DNA of 28,728 nt from JBHOQS01 sp042408875 (GTDB lineage: Bacteria; Chloroflexota; UBA11872; JBHOQS01), in contig JBHOQS010000004.1 in the NCBI GenBank assembly GCA_042408875.1, positions 1 through 28,728 of the forward strand, in the 5' to 3' direction. The position numbers and the translations under genes are program-made. This document shows, piece by piece, positions 7,034 to 14,840 of the stretch. The notes beneath the pieces are model-generated. The model did not search any database. It was not told the origin of the DNA and saw nothing but the letters and a program-made list of their open reading frames with translations. The number at the start of each line of letters is the position of its first letter. Position 1 is the stretch's first letter.

Positions 7034-10000
7034 TTATCCCCGACGCTGGCGGTACAGCCTCGGGTCAGAGATTAACCCGAACTCTTCCTGCTTCCGGACA
7101 AGCTCGCGGTTAATATCCTTCACCGCGTCCTCGAGCGCCTCTCGCGGGTTAACACCCTTGAGCACGACCTTGTTCCAAGCATTGACGATGTGGCGCCCGG
7201 TGAAATAGCCACCAACCACGACCGGCTGCTCGCGGAACCAGCGCCATTGTTCCAAAACCGAGGCAATGTCCCGCGGCGGCCACGGCAGCCGCTGGAGCCC
7301 CTCCACGTTCGCGGTGTTCCAGCGAGCCTCTACGCCCAGCAGGGACTCGAGTTCAGAACCGTACCGCACCTGTACATCGGCCGAGCTCCACCACTTCAGG
7401 AGTTCCCAGGCGGCCCGCTGCTTCTTCGACTGCTTCAGGATCACCATCGTGGTGGTCGTGCCGCCTGCCGACCGATCGAGCGAACCATCCGGCTGCACTT
7501 TGCCGGGCATCGGCCGCATCTCCCACCGCCCCGTCAGCTCCGGCGCGGCCGTGGAGAGCAGCACGTAAGTGAAGTACCCGGAGATACCGATCGGCATCTC
7601 GCCGGTGCGGAAGCGGTTGAAGAAGTTGGCTTCTCGCTGCACCCGGTAGTTCGTGTACAGGTCGGTCCATTCGATGAATGCCTTCAGGGCCGGCGGCTCG
7701 TCCAGAGCCGACACATGGCCGAGCACCGGGTCCTCGCGGTAGTAACGCCCGCCGTTCTGGAAGAGGAACGGTGTATAGCCAGGCGCCGTGCCGGCCTGCT
7801 GGCCGACAGCCGGATAGTAGAACTCCAGCCCGTTCTGTTGCAGCGGCAGAAGGATATCATAGAGCTCGTCCCACGTGTTCGGCGGCCGCAGCTTCAGGCT
7901 GCCCAGAATATCGGTGCGGTAGAACAGCATCCAGAAGTCCTGGGTCTCCGGCAAGGCATAATCGCCGCCGCGGTAATGGAACGGCACCAGCGCGCCCGGA
8001 CGGAAGCGCTTGGCCACCTCCGGATAGTCTGGGAATTGGTTCAGGTTGACGATCGCGTTCCGCATGGCGAACTCAACCGGCAGCGACTGATCCACGGCCA
8101 GGGCCACATCCGGTGCCTGCCCGGCGGTGAGCGCCAGCAGCAACACGTTCGTGCCGGTGGTCGCAAGCTGCCCGGGCGGGAAGACGCTCAGGTTGACCCG
8201 GATGCCTGTGTTGGGGGTGAAGTCATCCTCGATCATCTCCTTGAGGATCATCCCCCACTCCAGGCCGCGGGCCACCCACACATCGAGCACCTCCCCGCAC
8301 TCCGCCCCACCTGGCGGGCACTCGTAGATGCTGCCAATGCCGGTATACTTGTTAATGAACGAGGCGACGAACATCTTGAAGGAGAACCAGGCCCGCTGGA
8401 AGACGTTCGCCTCTGCCTTCGGCCAAGGCACATCCGGCGACAGCACCACGAAGTAGTCCATCCAGTTCGGAGATTGCTGGAGGTTGATCAACCAGGTGCC
8501 CAGGGCCGACTGGTTCTGGCTGATCGCGTTCAGCCGCGGCGGGATGGAGTCAGGGTCCTTGATCATTGAGTCGAACTGCTGGGCGATCTGGAGCAGCACG
8601 GAGGCCACGCTGGGCTTGTAGCCCCACGCCTTTTCAAGCCCGGCCACGGTCTCCTTCATACGTGTGGACATGACCTGAAGCCGCGGCTTGAGCGTGGGGA
8701 TCTTCTGATCCAGCTCCCACTCCATGTTGGGATCTGGGTTGGCACCCGTGATCAGGATCACCTCGCGCACCAGCTTCGACATCTCGCGCAGCGTCTTGTC
8801 GAGGGTGCGCACGACGTCCGACGCCGGGCCGATCTTCACCTTCAGGGTCAGGTAGTGCTTCCCCTTCGTCAGGGCAAACAGGTACGGCTCGGCGACCTGG
8901 GTCTTGTCGGTCGGGCGAGCGCGGATGCCGATCGGGTACACATACATCATCGGGTCGTACGGGATGAGAAACTGTTCCATTTCCTGGAACGGGATCTCCC
9001 CGTCGATGTAGAGCTGCCGCACGACTGGCATGCGCTCGGCGTACCAGTTGGCCCCTTTCAGGGCAATCTTGTAGAAGCCATCCTCGGGGACTTCGATCTC
9101 CCATGTGGCCCACATGTTAGGCCGGCGGAAGCGGAAGCCACCGAAGGCATTCAGCGTAAAGTGACGGCTGGAATCCGGCGTGCAGGTCGGGTCGTAGCAG
9201 GCTTCACCACGGATCGTCGGGTCATTCTTCAAAAAGACCTTCTCGGCCTCAAACTTGAGGAAGTGGCCCGAGGTCTCCTTGAAGCCGCGCGCCTTCCAGT
9301 ACTCCAGGTACTCGCGATAGGTCGGGTAGGTCTTCGGCGGGACCAGGCGCATCGCCGCGATGGCGATCGGCTCGCGCACACTGGTCATACGAATAGTGTG
9401 TACGCCCGGGGAAAAGTAGAACTGGAACGGGTGCAGATGTAGGGCCTCAGCATCCTCGAACCGCTTCACCCGCCACTCGGCAACCTCCACTTGCGGCGGG
9501 CGCACGTCATTGCCCTGGTTGTCCTTCTTCGGCAGTGCCTTGTCGCGGAACATGCGCTCGAAGACGATGCGCTTCGCCTCGCGGAACGGCAGCTCACCGT
9601 CGATGCGCAGCTCACGCTGGATCGAAGCACGAGCCCCCGGATACGGGTAATACTCGACCTCGATCTCGTACAGACCAGCGGTCGGGACGTTGAACTCCCA
9701 CTCGACGAACGTTTCGTCACCCTGCCAGACCAGCACCGGCGTCTGCTTGCCGCCCACGCCAGTCTGGATGCTGATCCCGGTCGGGCTGGCGCTCTTGTAG
9801 CGCAGGACGTCGATTTCTACAGTCTGTGTGGCCGGCTTGTAGCCATTCTTGGCGTACTCTTCCTTGACGTCCTGGTAGATGCGCTCGAGCAGGACCGCCT
9901 CCGGGTCCTCCACTTCACTGGGGGGTGTAACCTCTTGGGCCACAGGCGCCGCCTGCGGCTCAGCCAGGGCAGTCTGTACTCCACCCGGCAGGGGGGCGGG

Positions 10001-10159
10001 CAGCATCAGGACGATCAGCTCGATGATAATCAGCGGCAGGAGCACGAGCCGGATAACTCCCCTGGCCCAGGGCTGGCCGGTAGCAGCCCGCCCTGGATTA
10101 GGCCACGCGCACAGGCGGGCGATCCGGCGGCACAGACGGTCTACAGGCGCTCGGTGCAT
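7034..10159 (-). CDS. Giant extracellular solute-binding protein with duplicated N-terminal beta modules
   Basis: A 1041-residue protein. The ATG at 10159 is preceded by AGGGAAGGA at 7 nt, so it is preferred over the more distal in-frame start at 10243. A membrane segment (GVIRLVLLPLIIIELIVLML, 34-53) anchors or targets it outside. Two related beta modules follow. The first, about 115-275, includes WEFNVPTAGLYEIEVEY and ELRIDGELPF; the second, about 345-445, includes WEIEVPEDGFYKIALKG and QLYIDGEIPF. Residues about 450-610 are helical. From about 622 to the end is a type 1 extracellular solute-binding domain, with LTAGQAPDVALAVDQSL, TWDELYDILLPLQQNG and a later GEMPIGISGYFTYVLL. Ordinary family members have about 400-550 residues. 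It is the first gene of the cluster and should deliver substrate to the two permeases; the extra modules suggest binding of a large glycan. Confidence 0.88.
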   Translation of the reverse strand: MHRAPVDRLCRRIARLCAWPNPGRAATGQPWARGVIRLVLLPLIIIELIVLMLPAPLPGGVQTALAEPQAAPVAQEVTPPSEVEDPEAVLLERIYQDVKEEYAKNGYKPATQTVEIDVLRYKSASPTGISIQTGVGGKQTPVLVWQGDETFVEWEFNVPTAGLYEIEVEYYPYPGARASIQRELRIDGELPFREAKRIVFERMFRDKALPKKDNQGNDVRPPQVEVAEWRVKRFEDAEALHLHPFQFYFSPGVHTIRMTSVREPIAIAAMRLVPPKTYPTYREYLEYWKARGFKETSGHFLKFEAEKVFLKNDPTIRGEACYDPTCTPDSSRHFTLNAFGGFRFRRPNMWATWEIEVPEDGFYKIALKGANWYAERMPVVRQLYIDGEIPFQEMEQFLIPYDPMMYVYPIGIRARPTDKTQVAEPYLFALTKGKHYLTLKVKIGPASDVVRTLDKTLREMSKLVREVILITGANPDPNMEWELDQKIPTLKPRLQVMSTRMKETVAGLEKAWGYKPSVASVLLQIAQQFDSMIKDPDSIPPRLNAISQNQSALGTWLINLQQSPNWMDYFVVLSPDVPWPKAEANVFQRAWFSFKMFVASFINKYTGIGSIYECPPGGAECGEVLDVWVARGLEWGMILKEMIEDDFTPNTGIRVNLSVFPPGQLATTGTNVLLLALTAGQAPDVALAVDQSLPVEFAMRNAIVNLNQFPDYPEVAKRFRPGALVPFHYRGGDYALPETQDFWMLFYRTDILGSLKLRPPNTWDELYDILLPLQQNGLEFYYPAVGQQAGTAPGYTPFLFQNGGRYYREDPVLGHVSALDEPPALKAFIEWTDLYTNYRVQREANFFNRFRTGEMPIGISGYFTYVLLSTAAPELTGRWEMRPMPGKVQPDGSLDRSAGGTTTTMVILKQSKKQRAAWELLKWWSSADVQVRYGSELESLLGVEARWNTANVEGLQRLPWPPRDIASVLEQWRWFREQPVVVGGYFTGRHIVNAWNKVVLKGVNPREALEDAVKDINRELVRKQEEFGLISDPRLYRQRRG

Positions 10160-10291
10160 TGCTAGGTCCTTCCCTCGTCCCGGTCCGGTATCCGTTCTCG
10201 CCCCCTTGGCGGGTGCGGGAACTGACGCGCTCAACGACCACACTGAGCGGTCGCGGCGCGAAAGCCTAGACTGCCTATATAGCTAGGACTT

Positions 10292-10320
10292 AGTATAGCG
10301 AGAACGCTCCCGCGCTTCAA
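10292..10320 (-). promoter_or_regulatory. Candidate sigma70-type promoter P2 for the transporter cluster
   Basis: On the minus strand, -35 TTGAAG (10315-10320) and -10 TATACT (10292-10297) are separated by exactly 17 nt. The matches to consensus are 4/6 and 5/6. A start near 10285 would give a leader of about 125 nt before the ATG at 10159. Confidence 0.6.
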
Positions 10321-10321
10321 T

Positions 10322-10342
10322 GGCCAATCTCGAGAAATGGCC
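10322..10342. promoter_or_regulatory. GGCCA-N11-TGGCC inverted repeat abutting the P2 -35 box
   Basis: Five-bp perfect arms (10322-10326 and 10338-10342) flank an 11-nt centre that contains CTCGAG. It ends 1 bp from the P2 -35 element, a place used by repressors or activators. It is only an operator candidate, as the arms are short. Confidence 0.3.
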
Positions 10343-10360
10343 TGGCACTGCAACCGCAGG

Positions 10361-10394
10361 CGCTCTCAGCGCGGCACGAGCAGCGCTGAGAGCG
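10361..10394. promoter_or_regulatory. Perfect 12-bp inverted repeat between promoters P1 and P2
   Basis: Arms CGCTCTCAGCGC (10361-10372) and GCGCTGAGAGCG (10383-10394) are exact complements around a 10-nt loop. It would lie about +12 to +45 of a transcript from P1. It could be an operator, an attenuator stem, or a terminator for the upstream gene ending at 10492, though no U-tract follows. The structure is certain; the role is open. Confidence 0.6.
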
Positions 10395-10412
10395 TGGTCC
10401 CGCACGCCGCGC

Positions 10413-10442
10413 ATTGTAGCGCAAGGCGGCACGCAAAATCAA
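10413..10442 (-). promoter_or_regulatory. Candidate promoter P1
   Basis: On the minus strand, TTGATT (10437-10442) and TACAAT (10413-10418) are 18 nt apart, 4/6 and 5/6 matches to the sigma70-type consensus. It is upstream of P2 and of the perfect inverted repeat, so the cluster may have tandem promoters. Confidence 0.45.
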
Positions 10443-10491
10443 CGCACGCCTGAGCGCATGCTGCCGCGGTTTTGGCTCGCCCGGCTGCGCC

Positions 10492-11130
10492 TCATCGCTG
10501 GCGTTGCCAGCGGCTAGCGAGCTGCTCCAACCAGCCGCGCAGGCGCTCAAGAATTCCGCTCCCGCGTCTCCGGCGCGCGGCGTACTCCTCCGTCAGTTCG
10601 CGCAGCCGCCGCTCTAGCCGGAGCTGGCTGTCGGCCTGAGCCAGGGTAGCCGCAACACGCCCCACTACCAGCCACACCTGCTCGATCGTCTGTTCCAGCC
10701 CGGGGTACCGCAGCGTGCGCGGATCAGCGCCTCCTAGCCGCGGCGCAATATAGCGCTCCCACGCCTGGTCGGCGGCCAACAGAGCGTCGCCATCTCCCTG
10801 GAGCAAGGCCTGCTCTCGCCGGCGGATCAGCCGGACGAGCTCGCTGCGTTCCACCTCGCAGACCTGCTCCCATACCCCCAGGGATGCCGTCGCCACTAGC
10901 GGCTGGATCGCCAGCGGAACATCGATCGCGCTGAGCACGCCGACTGCGGGCCGCCGCGCCGAGCGGCGCAGCTCATCGATGAATGCTGCGGCGAGGGAGC
11001 GATCTGGCTCTACCAACGGCGGGCCATGCTCGAGCTCATACTCCAGCGCAGCGGCCAGCGCTTCGCGCTCCTCGCGGGAGAGCACCACTGCTGCAGCTTC
11101 GTAGCTTGGCGGTGCGCCCAGTAGCGTCAT
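10492..11130 (-). CDS. Hypothetical helical cytoplasmic protein
   Basis: A 212-residue protein that I do not recognise. It has no signal peptide and no membrane helix. It begins MTLLGAPPSYEAAAVVLSRE and then alternates Arg/Glu/Ala-rich helices. The C-terminal third (about 160-212) is strongly amphipathic with coiled-coil character and ends in a basic tail (RLRGWLEQLASRWQRQR). The ATG at 11130 has only a weak AGGGG sequence 10 nt upstream. It follows the orphan peptide-binding protein by 91 bp on the same strand, so the two may share a transcript. Composition and codon use look like the neighbouring genes, which supports a real gene, but no function can be assigned. Confidence 0.65.
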   Translation of the reverse strand: MTLLGAPPSYEAAAVVLSREEREALAAALEYELEHGPPLVEPDRSLAAAFIDELRRSARRPAVGVLSAIDVPLAIQPLVATASLGVWEQVCEVERSELVRLIRRREQALLQGDGDALLAADQAWERYIAPRLGGADPRTLRYPGLEQTIEQVWLVVGRVAATLAQADSQLRLERRLRELTEEYAARRRRGSGILERLRGWLEQLASRWQRQR

Positions 11131-11221
11131 TGCTCTTTCGCCCCTTACCCCCGCTCCTCGCTAGACACACCTCCGGCGCGGTGACGTGATGCGCCACCAG
11201 CGCAGACCCAGGTTTGCCTGA

Positions 11222-12802
11222 CTACCCCGTCTCCGGCGCGGAATCGATCTGCACACGGCGGTACGAGCTGGCGCCGGGCAGGCTGTCGAGGAGGCCGGGC
11301 TCGACGCCACGCACCCACGGCTGCACGACCAGCAGCCGCTGTGGGTGAGCCAGGAAAAGAGCTGGTGCCTCCTCCAGGAGAATGCGCTGGGCCTCGACGT
11401 AGTGGCGCAGCCGCTCCTCCAGCACGGGCGTCTCTTCGCCGGCGCGCCAGGCCGCGTCGAAGGCGCGGTTCGACCAGCCAGTGCGGTTCTCTAGCTTTTC
11501 GAAGGAGAAGTTGATCCAGAACCAGTCTTCGGGGTCAGGATAGCGGCTCTGCCAGCCGCTCAGCGCCAGGTCGTACTCGCGGCGCTCCAGCGCCTGCACG
11601 TAGGCATGCACGTGGCGGCCTTCCGGTCGCACACGGAGCCCCAGGTGCCGGCGCAACTGCTCGGCGACCACAGCAGCCTGCTGTGCAGCACGGCCGGGCG
11701 GATGCAGCAGCGTGAGCTCTGGCAGCGCCTCGAGCACGATCCCTGCCGCCGCCAGCAAACCACGCGCCTCCGCGGCGTCGAAGCCTGCCTGCTCTGCCGG
11801 CCGCGGATCATGCCCGGGCACCCCGGGCGGCAGCAGCCCGTAGGCCGGCACCGCGGCCCCAGGCAACGCAGCCCTGACGAATGCCTCCCGATCGATCGCC
11901 CGTGCCAGGGCCCGGCGTACCCGCGGGTCGTCGAGCGGACGCCGCGTCGTGTTCACACTGATCCACAGCGTTGCCGGCAGCGGCTGCACCACGACGCGGG
12001 CGGCGAGCTCCGGCGCCGCAAGCACCTCCGGCTCGCGTCCGGCCGGCACGTAGGCGATCTCGCGCGCCCCGCACAGGAAGGCGGCGTAATGCTCGTCGTC
12101 GCTTGCCCTAGGCAGTAGATGCACCACCACCGCCGGCGCGCCGTCGAGAGCGTAGGGGTTCGGTGCCAGGAGCAGGCCCCGGCCAGGCGTCCACTCCTGC
12201 AGCACGAAGGCGCCGTTGGTGACGGTCGCACTGCTTGCAGCACCCGGGCGCACCGGCGCGCTGAGCCACAGGCCAGCCAGCGCCGGAAGGTGCCCGGCAG
12301 GTCCATCGGTAATGATCTCCAGGGTCACGTCGTCGAGCGCGCGCACCCCCAGTCGCTCGGGATCGCCAAAGCCGGCGTGCACCGGCCCGGCGTGGCGCAC
12401 TACCCGAAGGAGTTCCCAGTGTGGCGCGCCCGTAGCCCGGTCAAAGAGCCTGCGCCAGGCGGTGACGAAGTCGCCTGCCGTCACCGGCGCTCCATCGCTC
12501 CAGAAAGCGTCTGGCCGCAGGTGGAAAGTCCAGACCTCGGCCCGCTCATCAGCCTCCCAGGCATGTGCCACCCCGGGCTCCGGCCATCCGCCACCGCCGG
12601 TGCGGACGAGCGGATCATAGAGCAGACGCACCAGGGTCTGCTCGACCGGCAGCGCAGCGCGGTGCGGATCGACAGAGGCTGGCTCAATCGGGAGACCGAC
12701 GCGCAGGGGCGGGAGCGTCTGGGCGCCCGCCCGGCGGGTGAGGGCGCGTCCAAGGGCAACGCTGCCGGCCACACCTCGCAGCAGGCTCCGGCGGGTAGCC
12801 AT
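11222..12802 (-). CDS. Oligopeptide/dipeptide-type ABC substrate-binding protein (SBP_bac_5 family), Tat signal
   Basis: A 526-residue protein. The ATG at 12802 is chosen because it opens a twin-arginine signal, TRRSLLRG (3-10), before a hydrophobic stretch ending near RRAGAQ; the upstream open frame has no such features. The mature part has typical family 5 landmarks: LRVGLPIEPASVDPHRA at the start, AWEADERAEVWTFHLRPDAFWSDGAPVTAGDFVTAW in pieces, a NGAFVLQEW strand, and LDDPRVRRALARAIDREAFV. It has no lipobox cysteine, so it may be soluble or held otherwise. The protein would capture peptides or other solutes outside the membrane. No permease or ATPase gene accompanies it, so it is an orphan binding protein. 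The gene is divergent from the HExxH gene, with 93 bp between starts. Confidence 0.88.
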   Translation of the reverse strand: MATRRSLLRGVAGSVALGRALTRRAGAQTLPPLRVGLPIEPASVDPHRAALPVEQTLVRLLYDPLVRTGGGGWPEPGVAHAWEADERAEVWTFHLRPDAFWSDGAPVTAGDFVTAWRRLFDRATGAPHWELLRVVRHAGPVHAGFGDPERLGVRALDDVTLEIITDGPAGHLPALAGLWLSAPVRPGAASSATVTNGAFVLQEWTPGRGLLLAPNPYALDGAPAVVVHLLPRASDDEHYAAFLCGAREIAYVPAGREPEVLAAPELAARVVVQPLPATLWISVNTTRRPLDDPRVRRALARAIDREAFVRAALPGAAVPAYGLLPPGVPGHDPRPAEQAGFDAAEARGLLAAAGIVLEALPELTLLHPPGRAAQQAAVVAEQLRRHLGLRVRPEGRHVHAYVQALERREYDLALSGWQSRYPDPEDWFWINFSFEKLENRTGWSNRAFDAAWRAGEETPVLEERLRHYVEAQRILLEEAPALFLAHPQRLLVVQPWVRGVEPGLLDSLPGASSYRRVQIDSAPETG

Positions 12803-12803
12803 G

Positions 12804-12832
12804 TTGCAGCGGCCCCACGGCGCGCGTATAGT
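12804..12832 (+). promoter_or_regulatory. Candidate promoter for the HExxH gene
   Basis: TTGCAG (12804-12809) and TATAGT (12827-12832) are 17 nt apart on the plus strand, 3/6 and 5/6 matches to consensus. The -35 box lies next to the start codon of the divergent binding-protein gene, so the two promoters probably overlap. Confidence 0.42.
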
Positions 12833-12895
12833 ACCAGCCGGATCAGCGGAGGAGCCAGTTCGAGCCGGCTGCCTACGAGGTCTCTGGTTTTGTCT

Positions 12896-13918
12896 ATGAT
12901 CGCCCGTCATCTCCGGGTCTCCCTGGGCATCCTGCTCGCCCTCAGCTACCTGGCCCTGGGCGCGGGCGAACGCGCCGATGCCGACGGCCCGAGGCTCCTG
13001 AAGACGCTCAGCCGAGACGAGGTATGGCTCGTCATCGACGGCAGGCGTCACTGGATCACAGACCTCGCAACCTTCCGCGCCCGCGGCTACCGCTGGGACG
13101 ACGTCGAGCTCGTCGCACCGTATATCCTGTACAGCCTGCCGGCCGGCCCGGCGCTGTCGGATAGGCAGCTCGTGCGCGATGTCGCGACCGGCAGGATCTA
13201 CCTCGTCACAGGCACCGAGCGCCGCCATGTGCCGGACCTTGTCTCGTTTACCTGGTACGGTCTTGACTGGTCGCGGGTCGGCGCAGCCACTCCAACTGAA
13301 CTCGCCCGCTGGCGGGAAGGTCCGGCGCTGCCGCTTGCCGTGACCGGCTGGCCTCCGCCCGATGTCACAGCGCCGCCCTTGTCTGCCAGACCGCCACCAC
13401 GGGCCAGGGTGCGAGAGGTTGACCCAGCCTTGCTGCCTGCCCTTGCCTTGCTGCGTGCCTACCCGCCGATGCAGGACTGGCCGGACTTCCTCGAGCGCGC
13501 CGGGGTACCGCTTGTCTTCGAGCGGCTAGAAGGCCGCGGCATCCTCGGCGCATATAACCCCGAGACGAACCGGCTTGCCCTGAGCAGTGACCTGCGTGCG
13601 GAGAGCCCCCAGGTGCTGGCGGCCATCCTGGCGCACGAGACTGTCCACGCCATCCATCACCATCGCACCGGCGCACGCACAACAGGCCGCGCCTGCATCC
13701 GGGAGGAAGAGCTAGCTTTCGGGTGGCAGGCCGCGCTCTGGGCACACCTGTACGGACCTGCCGGCAAGCCCGAGCCGCTCACCGAGCTCGAGCGCGAGCA
13801 GAATCGCATCCTGCGCCTGGCCCTGGACGACAGCCTCGACGCCGCCTTTATCACGCATTTCACGTATAAACTGCGCTGCTACTTCCCGGATATCCGCCCG
13901 CGACCAGGTGAGGACTAG
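12896..13918 (+). CDS. Secreted HExxH metallopeptidase-like protein with two surface repeats
   Basis: A 340-residue protein. The ATG at 12896 opens a signal peptide (MIARHLRVSLGILLALSYLALG); a TTG two codons upstream (12890) has better spacing from GAGG and is an alternative. Two repeats of about 48 residues follow. The first contains VWLVIDGRRHWITDLATF and ends LPAGPALS; the second contains IYLVTGTERRHVPDLVSF and ends WREGPALP. The C-terminal domain has AHETVHAIHHH with H247, E248 and H251 forming HExxH, and a glutamate cluster (E270-E272, CIREEELAFGWQ) placed like the third zinc ligand of gluzincins. I infer a secreted zinc peptidase or a derived protein. The family is not one I can name with confidence. 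The repeats resemble ones I recall in Chloroflexota surface proteins. Confidence 0.75.
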   Translation: MIARHLRVSLGILLALSYLALGAGERADADGPRLLKTLSRDEVWLVIDGRRHWITDLATFRARGYRWDDVELVAPYILYSLPAGPALSDRQLVRDVATGRIYLVTGTERRHVPDLVSFTWYGLDWSRVGAATPTELARWREGPALPLAVTGWPPPDVTAPPLSARPPPRARVREVDPALLPALALLRAYPPMQDWPDFLERAGVPLVFERLEGRGILGAYNPETNRLALSSDLRAESPQVLAAILAHETVHAIHHHRTGARTTGRACIREEELAFGWQAALWAHLYGPAGKPEPLTELEREQNRILRLALDDSLDAAFITHFTYKLRCYFPDIRPRPGED

Positions 13919-13945
13919 CGCCGGGCACGCTCTGCCTGACCCGCG

Positions 13946-14815
13946 CTACCCCGCGCAGCGGGCCTGCCCGTTGAGCACCTCGTCCCCAAGAAGACCGAAC
14001 TGCACCGGCCACGGTCCGCGCATTACAGTCCCAGAGACATCCAGCACGAGACGGCGCTCCAAGCTGGAGCCTCCAGCGTAGCGGTGCGTGAGCACCACCA
14101 CGCGGCCGTCCACCTGGCCGTCCACCAGCCAGCGCTGCCGCGTGGGATCACCGGCGCGCTCATACCAGCCTAGCAGGCTGCGGCCGCTCTGCACGAGCTG
14201 CAGGCGCCACTCACCGCTCAGCTCTGGCGCCCCCTCGAACCCAGCCTCCCACTCGCCGGTGAGGTCCCAGCGCGCACAGAAGGTGGTATCCGCTGCCTGT
14301 CCGCCTGCCACTGGCACGACCTCCGCCGCGCTCTCGCGGCAGCCTGCCTCGCCAGACAGGAAGAGCTCACCATACTGCCCGGGCGTAAACGTACCCTCAC
14401 GCCCGGCGTTCCAGCGTCCCTTCAGCAGCGTGCCGTCACTTGAGAGTTGCAGCAGCAGGTGTAGCGGCTGGCTGCCACCTTCGATGTCCAGCCGGAGCAC
14501 ACCCTGCCGGAAGCTGCCGGCCGCCAGCAGGTTCTCCTCTTCCCCACCGCCGGGCGCCCAGCGCCCGACCACAAGGCTGTCACGGTGCACCAGCAGGAGT
14601 GTGCCCCCGCGCAGGCTCATGTTGGCGCCGGCCACGGTACGGGTGAGCGACCACTCACCGGTCAGGTCCCAAGCGGCACAGGCGGGCTGCGCAGCCACCG
14701 GGGAGGCCGCGGCGCTCCATAGCAGCGCCAGCAGCGCGACGGCGCAGGCCCGGAGCAGCCCATGCTCGGCCACTATCCTGTGCGGGACGCAACACCTACC
14801 TGTGCAGCGGAGCAT
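13946..14815 (-). CDS. Secreted two-repeat beta-barrel-like protein (WDLTGEW repeats)
   Basis: A 289-residue protein of unknown function. A signal peptide is visible (LLRACAVALLALLWSAAASPVAAQ). The start is uncertain: the ATG at 14815 gives a long cysteine-rich prefix, while a GTG at 14773 would put the signal peptide near the N-terminus. The mature protein has two copies of a domain of about 110 residues, each opening with CAAWDLTGEW or CARWDLTGEW. Each continues as alternating beta strands (GTLLLVHRDSLVVGRW in the first, WRLQLVQSGRSLLGWYE in the second) and closes with a cysteine (EAGC, QARC). The pattern recalls small lipocalin/avidin-like barrels, but no binding site is evident. It converges with the HExxH gene, with 27 bp between stops. 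Confidence 0.68.
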   Translation of the reverse strand: MLRCTGRCCVPHRIVAEHGLLRACAVALLALLWSAAASPVAAQPACAAWDLTGEWSLTRTVAGANMSLRGGTLLLVHRDSLVVGRWAPGGGEEENLLAAGSFRQGVLRLDIEGGSQPLHLLLQLSSDGTLLKGRWNAGREGTFTPGQYGELFLSGEAGCRESAAEVVPVAGGQAADTTFCARWDLTGEWEAGFEGAPELSGEWRLQLVQSGRSLLGWYERAGDPTRQRWLVDGQVDGRVVVLTHRYAGGSSLERRLVLDVSGTVMRGPWPVQFGLLGDEVLNGQARCAG

Positions 14816-14840
14816 GCCAGTAAATTATCTCTCTATATCT

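Larger units (their letters stand above)
10160..10491 (-). promoter_or_regulatory. 332-bp regulatory spacer upstream of the transporter cluster
   Basis: No gene is supported here. Reading toward the binding-protein gene it holds candidate promoter P1, a perfect 12-bp inverted repeat, a GGCCA-N11-TGGCC repeat, candidate promoter P2 and about 125 nt of leader. These are listed separately. It is the only long spacer ahead of the 10-kb minus-strand cluster. Confidence 0.55.

Noticed and set aside
7190..8569. Plus-strand open frame of 459 codons
   Set aside because: It is antisense to the solute-binding domain. The composition is that of reverse-complement GC-rich coding DNA.
10160..10243. Upstream in-frame start for the giant binding protein
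   Set aside because: The ATG at 10159 has AGGGAAGGA at proper spacing; the 28 upstream residues have no such support.
12119..12895. N-terminal extension of the HExxH protein
   Set aside because: It is antisense to the binding-protein gene and lies ahead of a clean signal peptide at 12896.
12803..13228. N-terminal extension of the orphan binding protein
   Set aside because: The extra 142 residues overlap the HExxH gene on the other strand and precede a clear Tat signal at 12802, so they are not part of the protein.
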